64,000 bases of DNA from positions 1-64,000 of the forward strand of contig JBKPFS010000107.1 of the NCBI GenBank assembly GCA_046728935.1, written 5' to 3'. This stretch comes from DATAFO01 sp046728935. Lineage in GTDB: Bacteria; Actinomycetota; Thermoleophilia; Solirubrobacterales; 70-9. This document shows positions 26,252 to 34,065 of this stretch, one piece after another. The notes under the pieces were generated by a model, which was not told the origin of the DNA, ran no database searches, and saw nothing but the letters and a program-made list of their open reading frames with translations. A program made the position numbers and the translations under genes. The number at the start of each line of letters is the position of its first letter. The first letter of the stretch is position 1.

Positions 26252-27769
26252 CTAACGGCCGGCGGCGTCGGCAAGCAGGGCGTCGACGAGGCCGGAGGGA
26301 TCGTGTCGGGCCGCCTCGACGTCGACCTCTAGACCGGCCTCGCGAGCGGCCTCGCTCGTCACCGGCCCGATCGAGACCACGCGGGCCCCGCGTGGGAACC
26401 TGTCGCCGACGGCCGCGACGAAGTTCCTGACCGTCGACGAGGACGTGAAGGTGACGTAATCGGCCCCCTGCGCGGCCTCGACCGCCTCGGCCTCGGGCTC
26501 CTCCGCGACGGTCTCGTAAAGGGCGACGACATCGACCCGTGCACCGCGCTCGCGAAGGGCGTCGGGGAGCGCGTCGCGGGCCTCCGCGGCCCGGGCGACG
26601 AGCACCGGCCGATCGGCGATGTCGAGGTCGGCCAGCGCCTGGACGAGGGCCTCGGCGACGAAGCGCTCCGGAACCACATCCGCAATCACGCCTCGCTCGG
26701 CGAGCGCGGCCGCCGTGCCGGGCCCGATTGCCGCCACGGTCGCGTTCGCGAGTGCGCGAGCGTCCCGACCCTCGTTCGCCATCGCCTCGAAGAGAAGGCG
26801 GACCCCGTTCGGGCTCGTGAGGCAGACGAGCGCGTAGGAGTGGAGGTCGTGGACGGCGTCGCGAACCTCCGGGCTGTCGATCCGGGGCACAATCCGAATC
26901 GCGGGCAGCTCGATCGCCTCCGCGCCGAGGGCGCGCAGCGCGGCCGCGAGCCCGCTCGCCTGCGCCCGCGCCCGGGTGACCACGACCGTGCGCCCGTGGA
27001 GGGGACGCCGCTCGAGCCAGGCGATGGTCTCGGCGTGCGCCGCCGCAGGGCCGAGGACCAGAACGGAGGGCGGTCGCAGGCCGGAGCCCTCGACCGCCGC
27101 CGGGAGCTCTGCGAGGGTCGCGGTGACCGACCGCTGCCCCGGCAGCGTCCCGCGCTCCACGGCGGCCGCCGGCTCTTCAGGATCGCGACCCCCGCCGGTC
27201 AGCGCCGAGACGATCTCGGGCACGCGCTTGACCCCCATGTAGAGCACCAGCGTGCCGGGGAACCGCGCTAGCGCCTCCCAGTCGAGCGCCGACTCGGGCT
27301 TGCCCGGATCCTCGTGACCGGTGACGAACGCAACCGCTGAGGCGTCATCGCGATGCGTGACCGGGATCCCGGCGTACGCCGGCGCCGCGACGCCGGCGGT
27401 CACGCCCGGGACGACCTCGAAAGGGACGCCTGCCGCGGCCAGCGCCTCGGCCTCCTCGCCTCCACGGCCGAAGACGAACGGGTCGCCTCCCTTGAGGCGC
27501 ACCACGCTGCGCCCAGCGCGGGCCAGCTCGATCATGCGCTCCGAGATTTGATCCTGCGGCACCGAGGCGTCCCCCGGCTCCTTCCCCACGTAGAGCACCT
27601 CGGCGTCGTCCCGCGCCGCGTCGAGGGCGCCCGGGGGAATCAACCGGTCGTGGAGGATCGCGTCGGCCGAGGCGATCAGCTCAAGGGAGCGGGCGGTCAT
27701 CAGGCCGGGATCTCCCGGCCCCGCCCCGACCAGGTAGACGACCCCGGGGCGAGCCCCGCCCGCGATCAC
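26252..27769 (-). CDS. cobA-hemD: fused uroporphyrinogen-III C-methyltransferase / uroporphyrinogen-III synthase
   Basis: Two enzymes in one 505-residue chain. The N-terminal part (about 8-245) is CobA/SUMT, a SAM-dependent methylase, seen in VYLVGAGPGDPGLMTARSLE, VVRLKGGDPFVFGRGGEE and IPVTHRD. The C-terminal part (about 255-500) is HemD, which closes the tetrapyrrole ring, with GRTVVVTRARAQASGLAAAL and VTFTSSSTVRNF. The fusion links haem and sirohaem/cobalamin branches. GTG 27769 overlaps the hemC stop (GTGA), so it is translated with hemC. Upstream in-frame sequence belongs to hemC in another frame. Confidence 0.95.
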   Translation of the reverse strand: MIAGGARPGVVYLVGAGPGDPGLMTARSLELIASADAILHDRLIPPGALDAARDDAEVLYVGKEPGDASVPQDQISERMIELARAGRSVVRLKGGDPFVFGRGGEEAEALAAAGVPFEVVPGVTAGVAAPAYAGIPVTHRDDASAVAFVTGHEDPGKPESALDWEALARFPGTLVLYMGVKRVPEIVSALTGGGRDPEEPAAAVERGTLPGQRSVTATLAELPAAVEGSGLRPPSVLVLGPAAAHAETIAWLERRPLHGRTVVVTRARAQASGLAAALRALGAEAIELPAIRIVPRIDSPEVRDAVHDLHSYALVCLTSPNGVRLLFEAMANEGRDARALANATVAAIGPGTAAALAERGVIADVVPERFVAEALVQALADLDIADRPVLVARAAEARDALPDALRERGARVDVVALYETVAEEPEAEAVEAAQGADYVTFTSSSTVRNFVAAVGDRFPRGARVVSIGPVTSEAAREAGLEVDVEAARHDPSGLVDALLADAAGR

Positions 27770-28659
27770 GACGCGACCTCGGCCGCAGCGCGGCGCAGGA
27801 TGTCCTCCGCCCCGGCGGCGAGCATCCGCTCGGCGAGCGTCTCGCCGAGGGTACCCGGTTGCGCGGGGTCGCCCGCCACGCGGTCGCGAACCCACTCCTC
27901 GCCACCGGGCAGCCCCGCGTAACCCTCGACCACGAGCTCGTCGCCGTGGTGAAACGCGTGGACGCCGACCGGCGTCTGGCAGCTCGCGTCGAGGCGGCCC
28001 ACGGCGGCGCGCTCAGCGGTGAGCTCCACCAGCGCGGCGCGATCGCTGATCCGTCCGGCGGCGGTCGCCGCCTGCTCGTCGTCGCCTCTCGCCTCGAGCG
28101 CGAGGCACCCCTGCCCCGGGGCGGGCGTCAGCTCCTCGAGCTCGAACAGGAAGGCGATCTCGTCGTCGCGCCCGAGGCGAGCGAGCCCCGCCACGGCGAG
28201 CACGATGCCGTCGAAGTCGCCGTCGGCGAGGCGCCGCAGGCGGGTGTCAACGTTTCCTCGCAGCTCGGCGACCTCGAGATCCGGGCGCAGCGCGAGCAGC
28301 TGTGAGCGCCGGCGAAGGCTCGAGGTGCCCACATGCGCCCCCTCGCCGAGCTCGGGGAGCGATGGTGCAGCGCCCACGAACGCGTCAGCCGCCTCGGCCC
28401 GTCCCGGAACCCCAACGAGCGCCAGACCGTCGGGAAGCTCGCCCGGGAGGTCCTTGGCCGAGTGAACGCCGAGGTCGACCGCGCCCTCGAGCAGGGCCCC
28501 CTCCACGCCGCGTACGAAACGGGACTTGTCGCCGGCCTCGGAGTCGCCGCCGCGGACCGGGACCACCTCGGCGCCGCCCAGCGCCGCGGCCACCGCCTCG
28601 GCCTGAGCGAGCGCCAGCGCGCTTCCCCTGGTGCCCAGTCTCAGCGCCCGGCCCTGCAA
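27766..28659 (-). CDS. hemC: hydroxymethylbilane synthase (porphobilinogen deaminase)
   Basis: HemC joins four porphobilinogens into hydroxymethylbilane. The 297-residue protein shows LRLGTRGSALALAQAEAV, VHSAKDLP, GTSSLRRRSQLLALRPDLEV, ELRGNVDTRLRRL and LTPAPGQGCLALEA. The dipyrromethane cofactor Cys is Cys227 in LDASCQTPVG. The start is TTG 28659, four bases after the hemA stop, because the conserved sequence begins right there and upstream codons are antisense-like. Length is at the short end for the family. It lies between hemA and cobA-hemD. Confidence 0.93.
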   Translation of the reverse strand: MQGRALRLGTRGSALALAQAEAVAAALGGAEVVPVRGGDSEAGDKSRFVRGVEGALLEGAVDLGVHSAKDLPGELPDGLALVGVPGRAEAADAFVGAAPSLPELGEGAHVGTSSLRRRSQLLALRPDLEVAELRGNVDTRLRRLADGDFDGIVLAVAGLARLGRDDEIAFLFELEELTPAPGQGCLALEARGDDEQAATAAGRISDRAALVELTAERAAVGRLDASCQTPVGVHAFHHGDELVVEGYAGLPGGEEWVRDRVAGDPAQPGTLGETLAERMLAAGAEDILRRAAAEVAS

Positions 28660-28663
28660 GCCG

Positions 28664-30007
28664 CTAGCGCGAGTCGCGCCGACGCCGACGATCGCCGAGG
28701 TCGGTGACCTCGGCCTCGCCGGAGTCGAGCGGCTCGTCCTGCGCGTCGAGCCCGAACAGCTCTCGCAGGACGGCGACGCGGGCGTAGGCGTCGGCATCGT
28801 CCGCCGAGCGCTTCAAGCGCAGCGTGGGGTCGTGCAGCAGCCTCGAGGCGATCGCGCGCGCCGCGGCCCCGAGGCGGTTCCGGTCGGTCTCGGTCAGCCC
28901 CTCCCAGCGCGCCTCGTTCTCGGCCAGGACCCGCTCGACGATCTCGTTCGCCCGCTCGCGCAGCGCGGCGACCGTCGCAGTCACGTCCTGGGAGGAGAGC
29001 CAGCGCTCGAAGCGGCGAAGCTCGGCGCGAAGCACCGCGTCGGCCCGGCGCGCCTCCGCCTCGCGACCCGAGGCGTTTCGCTCCACCAGCGACTGGAGGT
29101 CGTCCATGTCGTGCACGCTCACGCCGGGGAGCTCGCGGCAGGCGGGATGGATGTCTCGCGGAACGGCGAGATCGATCAGGAGCAGCGGCCGCCCCTCGCG
29201 CGCCGACATCACCTCGGCGAGCGGGTCGGGCTCGATCACGTGGTGCGGCGAGCTGGTCGAGGCGAGGACGATGTCGGCGGCGACGAGCTGCTCCGGCAGG
29301 TCCTCGAAGCGGACCGCGCTACCGCCGAAGCGCTGCGCGAGGCCGATCGCCCGGTCGTAGTGGCGGTTGGCGATGAACACGGCGTGCACCCCGCGCGCCG
29401 CCAATGCCCGGGCGGTCAACTCGGCCGTCTCGCCGGCGCCGACGACGAGCACCCGGCGGCGCTCGAGGTCGCCGAGCGTCCGCTGCGCCAGCTCCATCGC
29501 CACCGAGGGGACCGAAAGCGCCCCCTCAGAGATGCCGGTCTCCGACCGGGCGCGCTTGCCCGCAGCGAGGGCGGCGCGGAAGAGCCGGTTCAACACCGGC
29601 CCAGTCGCCCCCTCGACCAGGGCCAACTCGTAGGCTCGCTTCACCTGCCCCTGGACCTCGGTCTCGCCGAGGATCATCGAGTCGAGTCCGGCGGTGACCC
29701 GGAAGAGCTGGGCCGCTGCCTCGCTTCCGCGCAGCGAGTAGATGTGGCCCAGAAGATCCGTGGGCTGGATCTCGGCTCCGCCCGCCAGCAGACCCAGCGC
29801 CTGCGACTCGGCCCCGACCGGGTCGGCCGCAAACAGGTAGAGCTCGGTGCGGTTGCAGGTCGAGATCGCCACCGCCTCGTGGATCTCGTCGCCCTCGGTC
29901 AACTCACGAAGCGCTCCGACCGCCGAGCCCTCGGTGAGCGCCAGGCGCTCGCGAAGCTCGAGCGGGGAGGTCTTGTGCGAGACGCCGAGCGCCAATAGCT
30001 CAGCCAT
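28664..30007 (-). CDS. hemA: glutamyl-tRNA reductase
   Basis: HemA reduces glutamyl-tRNA to glutamate-1-semialdehyde, the first step of C5 haem synthesis. The 447-residue protein has the catalytic Cys51 in AISTCNRTELY, LGETEVQGQVKRAY, an NADPH-binding domain (VLVVGAGETAELTARAL) and a C-terminal dimerisation helix. ATG 30007 overlaps the end of the small ccmD-like gene (ATGGCTGA), so translation is coupled to it. This coupling ties haem synthesis directly to the haem-export genes upstream. Confidence 0.95.
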   Translation of the reverse strand: MAELLALGVSHKTSPLELRERLALTEGSAVGALRELTEGDEIHEAVAISTCNRTELYLFAADPVGAESQALGLLAGGAEIQPTDLLGHIYSLRGSEAAAQLFRVTAGLDSMILGETEVQGQVKRAYELALVEGATGPVLNRLFRAALAAGKRARSETGISEGALSVPSVAMELAQRTLGDLERRRVLVVGAGETAELTARALAARGVHAVFIANRHYDRAIGLAQRFGGSAVRFEDLPEQLVAADIVLASTSSPHHVIEPDPLAEVMSAREGRPLLLIDLAVPRDIHPACRELPGVSVHDMDDLQSLVERNASGREAEARRADAVLRAELRRFERWLSSQDVTATVAALRERANEIVERVLAENEARWEGLTETDRNRLGAAARAIASRLLHDPTLRLKRSADDADAYARVAVLRELFGLDAQDEPLDSGEAEVTDLGDRRRRRDSR

Positions 30008-30176
30008 CGATGTTCTCCCGATCCCTTTCCACGAGCTCGGCCAGCTCCCCAAGCTCCCGGTCGATCCGCTCGAGCTTCGCGGCCATGATCGCAACGTAGA
30101 TCAGCACGAGGGCGAGGAACGCCACGTAGGCCGCGGCGACGTACTTGCCGGCCTCGTCGAGGGGGAGGGCAGGCAT
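30000..30176 (-). CDS. ccmD: CcmD-like small membrane protein (58 aa)
   Basis: A 58-codon gene reading MPALPLDEAGKYVAAAYVAF, then LALVLIYVAIMAAKLERIDR. It has one membrane helix (about 11-32) with a following charged coiled helix, the layout of CcmD, which helps release holo-CcmE from the CcmABC haem exporter. Its position right after ccmC supports this. The sequence is more basic-acidic than usual and the family is poorly conserved. The start lies just after a repeat element, which supplies its only Shine-Dalgarno-like GAGGT, 12 bases upstream. Confidence 0.75.
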   Translation of the reverse strand: MPALPLDEAGKYVAAAYVAFLALVLIYVAIMAAKLERIDRELGELAELVERDRENIDG

Positions 30177-30178
30177 CA

Positions 30179-30260
30179 GATGAGTGACCTCGTGGCCGCA
30201 TGCGCTCGGGGGCGCGCGTGGCCGATTAGGTCGAGGACGCAGGGCGCGGGATCACTCATC
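30179..30260. repeat. short copy of an intergenic inverted-end element
   Basis: The ends gatgagtgac and ggatcactcatc are inverted copies. The first 70 bases align with the longer copy at 31011, including the core tcgaggacgcaggg, but an internal stretch of about 80 bases is absent. It fills the whole gap between ccmC and ccmD. Confidence 0.65.
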
Positions 30261-31006
30261 TAGGCCGACCCCGTTGCCTCGGAGGGAACGGTGGGCGCGA
30301 TCCGCGAGCCGCTCGGGGCTAGGCGCTCGCCCTCGAGCGACCGGCGCAGGCGACGAAGCCGCGCCGAGGCGGACTTGGCCGCGAGCTCGAAGCGCACCAG
30401 GGTCACCCACAGCAGGGCCATCCCGGCCAGCGAGACGACGAAGGTGAGCCACATCTTCGGCGGCATGCCACCCTCGGCGGTCGCGAACACGCGCGGGTGA
30501 ACCAGCGTCTCGGCGAGCCGCACGGCGATGAAGTTGAGCGGCACGAAGGCGCCCGCCGTGATCGCGAACACGGACGCGTAGCGGCCCTGGCGCTCGCGGT
30601 CCTCGATCGCGTAGCGGAGCGGGTAATAGGTGCAGTAGAGGAGAAAGACGATCAGGAAGCTGACCAGGGTCGGCTCGTCCCACACCCACCACTTGCCCCA
30701 CGAGGCGCGGGCCCAGATCGAGCCGGTGACCAGCACGGCGACGCCGAAGATCACCGAGATGTGGATCGAGACGTAGGCGCGGGCGTCGTGGACCGGATCG
30801 CCCGTTCGCAGGTGGCGGATCGCGTGGATCGCGGCGACGACGAAGCCGGACAGGGCGCAGATCGCGAGCGGCACGTGCAGGTAGAAGATCTTCTGGATGA
30901 AGCCCTGGTCGGCGTCGAGCGGGGCGTAGAAGAACACCAGCCCGAACGCAGCTCCGATGGTGATCGGCGTCGCGATCGCGATGGCTCTCAGACTGGGCAT
31001 GCTCAT
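30260..31006 (-). CDS. ccmC: cytochrome c assembly protein CcmC (haem exporter subunit)
   Basis: The 248-residue membrane protein has six hydrophobic segments and the haem-binding tryptophan-rich WWD motif at 103-112 (WGKWWVWDEP), plus His44 in YLHVPLAIC and a later His in LVHPRVFA, the expected axial ligands. CcmC passes haem to the chaperone CcmE. The C-terminal 40 residues form a charged extension that normal members lack. It sits in the ccmA-B-C-D-hemA run; ATG 31006 or the ATG at 31000 could be used. Confidence 0.9.
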   Translation of the reverse strand: MSMPSLRAIAIATPITIGAAFGLVFFYAPLDADQGFIQKIFYLHVPLAICALSGFVVAAIHAIRHLRTGDPVHDARAYVSIHISVIFGVAVLVTGSIWARASWGKWWVWDEPTLVSFLIVFLLYCTYYPLRYAIEDRERQGRYASVFAITAGAFVPLNFIAVRLAETLVHPRVFATAEGGMPPKMWLTFVVSLAGMALLWVTLVRFELAAKSASARLRRLRRSLEGERLAPSGSRIAPTVPSEATGSA

Positions 31007-31010
31007 CTAA

Positions 31011-31174
31011 TGATGAGTGATTCCATGGCCTCGCCCGCCTGGGGGCGTGACTGGCCGAGCAGTTCGAGGACGCAGGGAGCGCGGCGTGCCTTCAGGCACG
31101 CGAGCGACCGAGGACGAAGAAATGCGACGGGCAGGCGCGTCATCCAGGCGTGTGATGTCGTGGGATCACTCATC
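31011..31174. repeat. long copy of the intergenic inverted-end element
   Basis: Bounded by gatgagtgatt and gggatcactcatc, with the core ttcgaggacgcagggagc and an internal 7-bp hairpin gcgtgcc-ttca-ggcacgc. It fills the gap between ccmB and ccmC. A plus-strand frame runs through it, as in the short copy, but is probably incidental. Confidence 0.65.
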
Positions 31175-31192
31175 AAGCTCCCGGGCGGGTCC

Positions 31193-31861
31193 TCAGTCCT
31201 CGAGGAGGAAGTCGTAGACCGCGTAGCCCACGAGCAGGAAGACCACATCGTAGAGAGCGAGAACGGCCATCCACTGACCGTAGTCGGCATAGGACGGCCC
31301 GCCCGAGCCGAGAAGCGGCTCCGCCGCACCCGCGGCCGCGATCATCACCGGGACCAGCAGCGGCAGCAGGATCAGCGGGCCGAGCAGGTCGCGAGCGCGC
31401 GAGTTGACCGCGATGGCCGACACAAGGGCGCCGGTCGCGGCGAGGCCCAGGTCGGCGAGCAGCAGCACGGGCGCGAGCGGCGCGAGGCCCGCCCACTCGT
31501 CCATGAACAGGAAGGCGAACGCCGGCACCGCGACCAGCTCGAGGGCCGCTAAGTAGACGACCAGCGCCGTGACCTTGGCCGCGTAGAGCGCCGGGCCGTC
31601 GACCGGCGCCAGGCGGATCGCGTCGAAGCCGCCCTGCTCGCGCTCGGCGACGAAGATCCTGTTGATCGCCAGGATCGCGGCGAAGAGGACCGTCGCCAGG
31701 AGCACGCCTGCGGCGAGGCTTCCGTCGAGGCTCTCGCGATCGAGGCCGAAGCGGAAGAGGACGAAGGTGGTGAGGGCGAATAGGGCCATCGCCGGCACCG
31801 ACTCGAACGTCCGCAGCTCGATCCGCAGGTCCTTGGCGAGGATTGTGCGGAAGGCCGTCAT
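31193..31861 (-). CDS. ccmB: haem exporter protein CcmB
   Basis: CcmB is the membrane subunit paired with the CcmA ATPase in cytochrome-c maturation. The 222-residue protein begins with the conserved ILAKDLRIELRTFESVPAMA, has six membrane helices and contains FVAEREQGGFDAIRLAP and VNSRARDLLGPLILLPLLVP, both typical. ATG 31861 is chosen; GTG 31879 would add six residues and run into the repeat element that separates it from ccmA. No good Shine-Dalgarno sequence is visible for either, so translation may depend on the folded spacer. Confidence 0.92.
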   Translation of the reverse strand: MTAFRTILAKDLRIELRTFESVPAMALFALTTFVLFRFGLDRESLDGSLAAGVLLATVLFAAILAINRIFVAEREQGGFDAIRLAPVDGPALYAAKVTALVVYLAALELVAVPAFAFLFMDEWAGLAPLAPVLLLADLGLAATGALVSAIAVNSRARDLLGPLILLPLLVPVMIAAAGAAEPLLGSGGPSYADYGQWMAVLALYDVVFLLVGYAVYDFLLED

Positions 31862-31873
31862 GCGAATAACCAA

Positions 31874-31907
31874 CGACACGTGCCGCTTTCGCGGCTACAG
31901 CCGCTCA
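31874..31907 (-). repeat. three-arm GAAA element between ccmA and ccmB
   Basis: On the minus strand tgagcggctgtagccgcg is followed by aaagcggcacgtgtcg. Arms gcggc, gccgc and gcggc let the middle arm pair with the first (loop tgta) or with the third (loop gaaa). The first three bases are the ccmA stop codon. Same family as at 51819 and 58879. Confidence 0.6.
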
Positions 31908-32663
31908 CTGGAACACCCTCCCGGCGTAGATCGCCCGCGCGTCGCCGGGCGAGAGCCCGGGCGCCGGGCCGACGTAGCCGACGGTGCCGTCCGCGCGCAG
32001 GGCCAGGGCCAGGTCAGCCTCCGCGAGCGCGCTGTCGGGGTCGTGGCTGACGAGCACCCGCGTACGGCCGGGGCTCGCGGCGATCATCCGGCCCGCGAGG
32101 CCGGCCGCGTCGGGGTCGAGGTGGGAGAACGGCTCGTCGAGCAGCAGCAGCTGGGGACGGTGGAGAACCGCGCGGCAGATCGCCGCCCGCTGAACCATCC
32201 CCGCCGACAGGTTTCGCACCCGGTCGTCGGCACGCCGGGTGAGCCCCGCGAGGCGCAGCGAATCGGCGATCGCCTCCTCGGCGTCCTCAAGCTCGTGAAG
32301 GCGGGCGTTGAAGCGCAGGTTCTCGCGCACCGTCAGCTCTCTGTAGAGCAGCGGCTCGTGGCCGACGAAACCGATCAGCCCGCGGATCCGCCACGCCTCG
32401 CGGGGCAGGGCCGCGCCGAGGACCCTCGCCTCGCCGGCGGTTGGCCGAAGCAGCGTCGCCAAGATGCGCAGCAGGGTCGTCTTGCCGGAGCCGTTTGGGC
32501 CGATCACGGCGAGCGTCTGACCGCTCGCGACCTCGAGCGAGACGCCGAGCAGCACGGGCAGCTCGCCGTAATCGCGGCGGAGTCCGCGCAGCTCGATCGC
32601 CGTCTCCGCTCGGCCGGCGCGGGCGCCCCGGCCCCGCGGCTCCACAGCCGTTTCAGTTCCCAC
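31905..32663 (-). CDS. ccmA: haem exporter ATP-binding protein CcmA
   Basis: The ABC ATPase of the cytochrome-c haem export complex. The 252-residue protein has Walker A GPNGSGKTTLL (55-65), the Q-loop region IGFVGHEPLLYRELTVRENL, signature NLSAGMVQRAAICRA, Walker B LLLLDEPFSHLD and the switch His in VLVSHD. The signature LSAGM in place of LSGGQ is as seen in several CcmA proteins. GTG 32663 is used, since upstream sequence is not conserved-looking. It heads the ccm-hem run and is divergent from the cupredoxin gene with 42 bases between. Confidence 0.93.
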   Translation of the reverse strand: MGTETAVEPRGRGARAGRAETAIELRGLRRDYGELPVLLGVSLEVASGQTLAVIGPNGSGKTTLLRILATLLRPTAGEARVLGAALPREAWRIRGLIGFVGHEPLLYRELTVRENLRFNARLHELEDAEEAIADSLRLAGLTRRADDRVRNLSAGMVQRAAICRAVLHRPQLLLLDEPFSHLDPDAAGLAGRMIAASPGRTRVLVSHDPDSALAEADLALALRADGTVGYVGPAPGLSPGDARAIYAGRVFQ

Positions 32664-32705
32664 TAGATTGATTGTCCCATCGGGCCGCCGCCAGGGAGAC
32701 CGAGC

Positions 32706-33368
32706 TTGCACGCACGCCGCATGATCGCCGTCGCTGCCTTCCTCGGGATGACGTTGGCCGGTGCACCCGCGGCGCCTGCCGGGGATGCCCCGATCGAGAT
32801 CGGGGTCGAGGACAACTACTTCATGCCGGCGAGCGTCTCGACCGCGGTGGGGGCAAACGACTTCCTCTGGATCTGGGACCTCGACGGTTCGGGCGGCGGA
32901 ACCACGGCCAACTCGCACACCGTCACCTCCGCCGATGGCCTCTTCGGATCCCAGCTGGTCAATACGGGGACCTACGAGCTGAGCGCCTCGGCGGGGAGCT
33001 TCAAGTACTTCTGCGTGCTGCACGCGGACATGGTCGGCCGGCTTCGGATCTCGCCCACGGGCCTCGTGGCGGTGGGGATCGCGGGCCAGCGCCCCGCGGC
33101 GGCCGGCCAGCGGCGCTCGATCAGCGTGCGCTGGGCGTCAGCGGACGCCGAGACCGGCGGCCGCTACGACGTGCGCTTCCGGGTCGGCAAGCGGCCCTGG
33201 AGCAAGTGGAAGGAGGACACGAAGCGCAAGCGCGGGATCTTCGGCCGGCACCGCGCGCCGGTCAGGGTGAAGCCCGACCGGAAGTACTCGTTCGAGGCGC
33301 GCTCGCAGCGGGGCAAGGGCGAGGGGCACCGCAGCGGCTGGTCGCCGGTGCTGGAGCTCCGCACGTAG
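32706..33368 (+). CDS. secreted cupredoxin with C-terminal Fn3-like domain
   Basis: The 220-residue exported protein has a signal peptide to about residue 26 and a plastocyanin/cupredoxin domain (28-117). Type 1 copper ligands are visible: His71 in NSHTV, then Cys103, His106 and Met109 in YFCVLHADM. The second domain (about 128-220) is beta-rich and basic, with SISVRWASADAETGGRYDVR resembling fibronectin type III. A role in extracellular electron transfer near the cytochrome-c genes is likely but inferred. TTG 32706 has GGGAG at a good distance; ATG 32721 is the alternative. Confidence 0.85.
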   Translation: MHARRMIAVAAFLGMTLAGAPAAPAGDAPIEIGVEDNYFMPASVSTAVGANDFLWIWDLDGSGGGTTANSHTVTSADGLFGSQLVNTGTYELSASAGSFKYFCVLHADMVGRLRISPTGLVAVGIAGQRPAAAGQRRSISVRWASADAETGGRYDVRFRVGKRPWSKWKEDTKRKRGIFGRHRAPVRVKPDRKYSFEARSQRGKGEGHRSGWSPVLELRT

Positions 33369-33424
33369 TCACCGGGGCGCAGGCACGGACCCGCGGGGAC
33401 TCGCGCCTCGTACCCGGCAATGAG

Positions 33425-34057
33425 GTGTTCTCGCTCCTGCCGGCCCTTGCCTGCGCCCTGTCGTGCCTCGGCGGGCACGCCGCCGATCACGTCCCAGGCG
33501 CTGATCGACTCCACCCCCCGGTCCGGTGGCGTGACTCCGCCGCGATCGGCCTGCCGGAGGACGGCAGCCTAGTGCGCGGGGTGCGGTTCCCCGCCGAGGG
33601 TCGCACGTTCTTCACGTGGGACCCGGTGCTTCGACGGAGCCCCGACCGGAGCTGGCGCCGCTGGGGCACCGACGACATGGTTCGCACCACGCTGCGCGTC
33701 CTGCGCGGCTTCCACCGCGCGCATCCGCACGCCGCTCGGGTCGGCGTCGGCGACCTGAGCCTGCCGGAGGGCGGCTACTTCGGGCCGGAGGTGGGCGGCG
33801 GCATCGGCCATTCGACGCACCAGAACGGGCTCAACGTGGACGTTTACTACCCCCGCGTCGACCGCCGCGAGCGCCCGCCGGACGCCGTCGATCAGATCGA
33901 CCACGCGCTCGCCCAGGAGCTCGTCGACCGGTTCGTTCGGGCGGGCGCGGTCCGCATCTTCGTCGGTCCGAACACGGGCTTGGTGGGACCAGCCGGCGTG
34001 GTGGCGCCGCTGGTCAACCACGACAACCACCTGCACGTGGTGATCGCGGGCGGCTGA
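33425..34057 (+). CDS. MepA/LAS-type murein endopeptidase-like protein
   Basis: The 210-residue protein opens with a hydrophobic signal (FSLLPALACALSCLGG) and has the zinc ligands of LAS-type peptidoglycan peptidases: His132 and Asp139 in HQNGLNVDV (HxxGxxxD) and His204 in NHLHVVI. It therefore resembles penicillin-insensitive murein endopeptidase MepA and probably cuts peptide cross-links outside the membrane. GTG 33425 is the first plausible start for the signal peptide; the frame is open far upstream in the shadow of the cupredoxin gene. It follows that gene by 56 bases and may be co-transcribed. Confidence 0.8.
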   Translation: MFSLLPALACALSCLGGHAADHVPGADRLHPPVRWRDSAAIGLPEDGSLVRGVRFPAEGRTFFTWDPVLRRSPDRSWRRWGTDDMVRTTLRVLRGFHRAHPHAARVGVGDLSLPEGGYFGPEVGGGIGHSTHQNGLNVDVYYPRVDRRERPPDAVDQIDHALAQELVDRFVRAGAVRIFVGPNTGLVGPAGVVAPLVNHDNHLHVVIAGG

Positions 34058-34065
34058 GCGCCGCG

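Noticed and set aside
28631..29998. 455-codon plus-strand frame
   Set aside because: Antisense to hemA, which has complete motifs; composition is that of a GC-rich shadow.
31017..31217. Small plus-strand ORFs inside the inverted-end elements
   Set aside because: The frame is shared by both copies only because the DNA is repeated; the short copy breaks it and no ribosome site is present.
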